From the NCBI GenBank assembly GCA_030628785.1, contig DAOVQI010000204.1, positions 1-6,360 on the forward strand: a stretch of 6,360 nt of DNA, in the 5' to 3' direction. This stretch comes from Bacteroidota bacterium (GTDB taxonomy: Bacteria > Bacteroidota > Bacteroidia > Bacteroidales > VadinHA17). The notes under the pieces are model-generated. The model was not told where the DNA came from. It saw nothing but the letters and a program-made list of their open reading frames with translations, and did no database searches. A program made the translations under genes and the position numbers. Positions 5,658-6,360 of this stretch are shown one piece after another. The first letter of the stretch is position 1. The number at the start of each line of letters is the position of its first letter.

Positions 5658-6122
5658 CTATTCAAAGAAATCAAAAAGGAAATCAGGATTATAATCAACT
5701 TCAAAATCTCGCAAAAACTCCAAATATTCTTCTTTAAATGTTTTCTTCTGATGATGGGCTTTTTGGTTTTTGATATAATTTATTACATAATCAATTTGTG
5801 ATCTTGAATACGAAAATCCTCCATATCCGGTTTGCCACTGGAATTTGCCTGGCATCCAATTCTTTTGGTTTATGAAATTTGTGGAGCTTCTTTTCAATTC
5901 TTTTGCTAAATCGGATATGGCCATAGTTGGATGTAACCCTATCAAAGCATGAATATGATCAGGCATTCCATTAACTGCTAATGCTTTATGTCCCATACTA
6001 TTGATAGTTCCTGACATGTATTTATACACTTCATCCTGAAATTTTGGATGAATGATTGCTTCTCTGTACTTAACTGCAAAAATTAGTTGAATATAGAACT
6101 GTGTGTATGTTCCTGATTTCAT
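5658..6122 (-). CDS. tnpA: IS200-like Y1 (HUH) transposase, possible RAYT
   Basis: This 154-residue protein is a complete single-domain Y1 transposase. The N-terminal strand YTQFYIQLIFAVKYR is typical of the family. The metal-binding HUH motif is H56-I-H58 in NGMPDHIHALIGLHP. Further on are the KELKRSSTNFIN helix and WQTGYGGFSYS. The candidate nucleophile is Y116 in NYIKNQ, with the conserved glutamine four residues later (Q120), followed by HHQKKTFKEEYLEFLRDFEVDY. Such enzymes cut and join single-stranded DNA at hairpin-marked sites through a 5'-phosphotyrosine link. All key residues are intact, so it may be active. A weak TTAAGG lies eight bases before the ATG. There is no accessory tnpB/iscB gene. 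The four flanking hairpins in inverted pairs suggest the REP-associated subclass, but a small IS200 relative is also possible. Confidence 0.93.
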   Translation of the reverse strand: MKSGTYTQFYIQLIFAVKYREAIIHPKFQDEVYKYMSGTINSMGHKALAVNGMPDHIHALIGLHPTMAISDLAKELKRSSTNFINQKNWMPGKFQWQTGYGGFSYSRSQIDYVINYIKNQKAHHQKKTFKEEYLEFLRDFEVDYNPDFLFDFFE

Positions 6123-6147
6123 AACTATTGCCTTAAAATTTTTTACT

Positions 6148-6225
6148 AATAATCCAACTCCGATAGAGTTGAGGGATTTTTATTAATTGGTTTTCTTCTA
6201 CAATAATCGAACACCGATGGTGTTC
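6148..6225 (-). repeat. Right pair of REP-like units (inverted relative to the left pair)
   Basis: Inner unit: AATAATC (6148-6154) then CAACTCC-GAT-AGAGTTG (6155-6171), with one C/A mismatch closing the loop. Outer unit: CTACAATAATC (6198-6208) then GAACACC-GAT-GGTGTTC (6209-6225), a perfect stem. Read on the minus strand both become hairpin with ATC loop followed by GATTATT, matching the left pair. Confidence 0.85.
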
Positions 6226-6262
6226 TTTTTCAAGTAATTAAAGTTATGCTATTTATCAATTT

Positions 6263-6312
6263 ACCCTGTGAAATATTGCTTTGCAATAAATCTTCGATTT
6301 ATTTCACAGGGT
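6263..6312. repeat. Three-way-junction repeat, copy 2
   Basis: The basal stem ACCCTGTGAAAT (6263-6274) pairs perfectly with ATTTCACAGGGT (6301-6312). Inside, ATTGC-TTT-GCAAT (6275-6287) and AAATC-TTC-GATTT (6288-6300) abut with no spare base. The layout matches copy 1 at 3410-3459. It lies 37 bases outside the transposase element, and whether the two are linked is unknown. Confidence 0.85.
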
Positions 6313-6360
6313 GAATTATTCTCATCTTCCAATTATAATGCATTTGCTTTTTTAACTACG

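Larger units (their letters stand above)
5564..6225 (-). mobile_element. IS200-like / RAYT-type element bounded by paired inverted REP-like hairpins
   Basis: The element is about 662 bp. It consists of a Y1 transposase gene on the minus strand with two REP-like units on each side in opposite orientation. The boundaries given are the outer ends of the outer hairpins. Spacing is symmetric: 25 bases separate the units on the left (5592-5616) and 26 on the right (6172-6197). No conventional long terminal inverted repeats or target-site duplications are seen, as expected for HUH/Y1 enzymes, which act on single-stranded DNA. It could be a mobile minimal insertion sequence or a domesticated RAYT locus; copy number in the genome would distinguish these. 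Confidence 0.75.

Noticed and set aside
6333..6360. Minus-strand frame VVKKANAL followed by TAA at the right edge, possible gene tail
   Set aside because: Eight codons are too few to support a gene, although a minus-strand gene ending here is plausible.

Overview
The window looks like chromosome from a member of the Bacteroidota, probably Bacteroidales or a relative. It is AT-rich and most genes lack a Shine-Dalgarno sequence. One gene is preceded by a TAnnTTTG-type -7 element. Two families point the same way: a four-helix membrane protein of the DUF4293 type, which is confined to this phylum, and an unlinked GroES-like protein. This assignment is inferred from gene content and style; no database search was run.

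Layout. Bases 1-426 hold the 3' end of a TrmJ-like RNA 2'-O-methyltransferase. Next come a thioredoxin-fold/glutaredoxin fusion (552-1136), a long AT-rich hairpin, a solitary GroES-like co-chaperonin (1327-1614), a ten-helix EamA/DMT permease (1674-2528), a repeat-filled gap (2529-2761) and a YigZ/IMPACT-family gene (2762-3376). A GC-rich nested palindrome (3385-3495) then precedes pyrB-pyrI (3588-4965), the catalytic and regulatory chains of aspartate transcarbamoylase. The DUF4293-type gene converges on pyrI with no spacer. The right end carries an IS200-like Y1 transposase gene on the minus strand (5658-6122), with a structured repeat element beyond it. The coding genes are mostly ordinary housekeeping functions. 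Only pyrB-pyrI form an obvious operon.

The most interesting material is non-coding. First, the small HUH transposase lies in the middle of a mirror-symmetric array of four REP-like units, two per side in inverted orientation. Each unit is a 7-bp stem with an ATC loop followed directly by GATTATT. The stems differ between units but keep pairing through compensatory changes. This is the arrangement expected of a REP-associated tyrosine transposase (RAYT) or of a minimal IS200-like element. Second, two loci 2.8 kb apart (3410-3459 and 6263-6312) share a basal stem CCCTGTGAAAT/ATTTCACAGGG that encloses two abutting hairpins with 3-nt loops. The hairpin sequences are unrelated between the copies, but the three-way-junction geometry is the same. 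This suggests a dispersed repeat family selected for structure. One copy appears to sit inside the loop of an older terminator-like hairpin.
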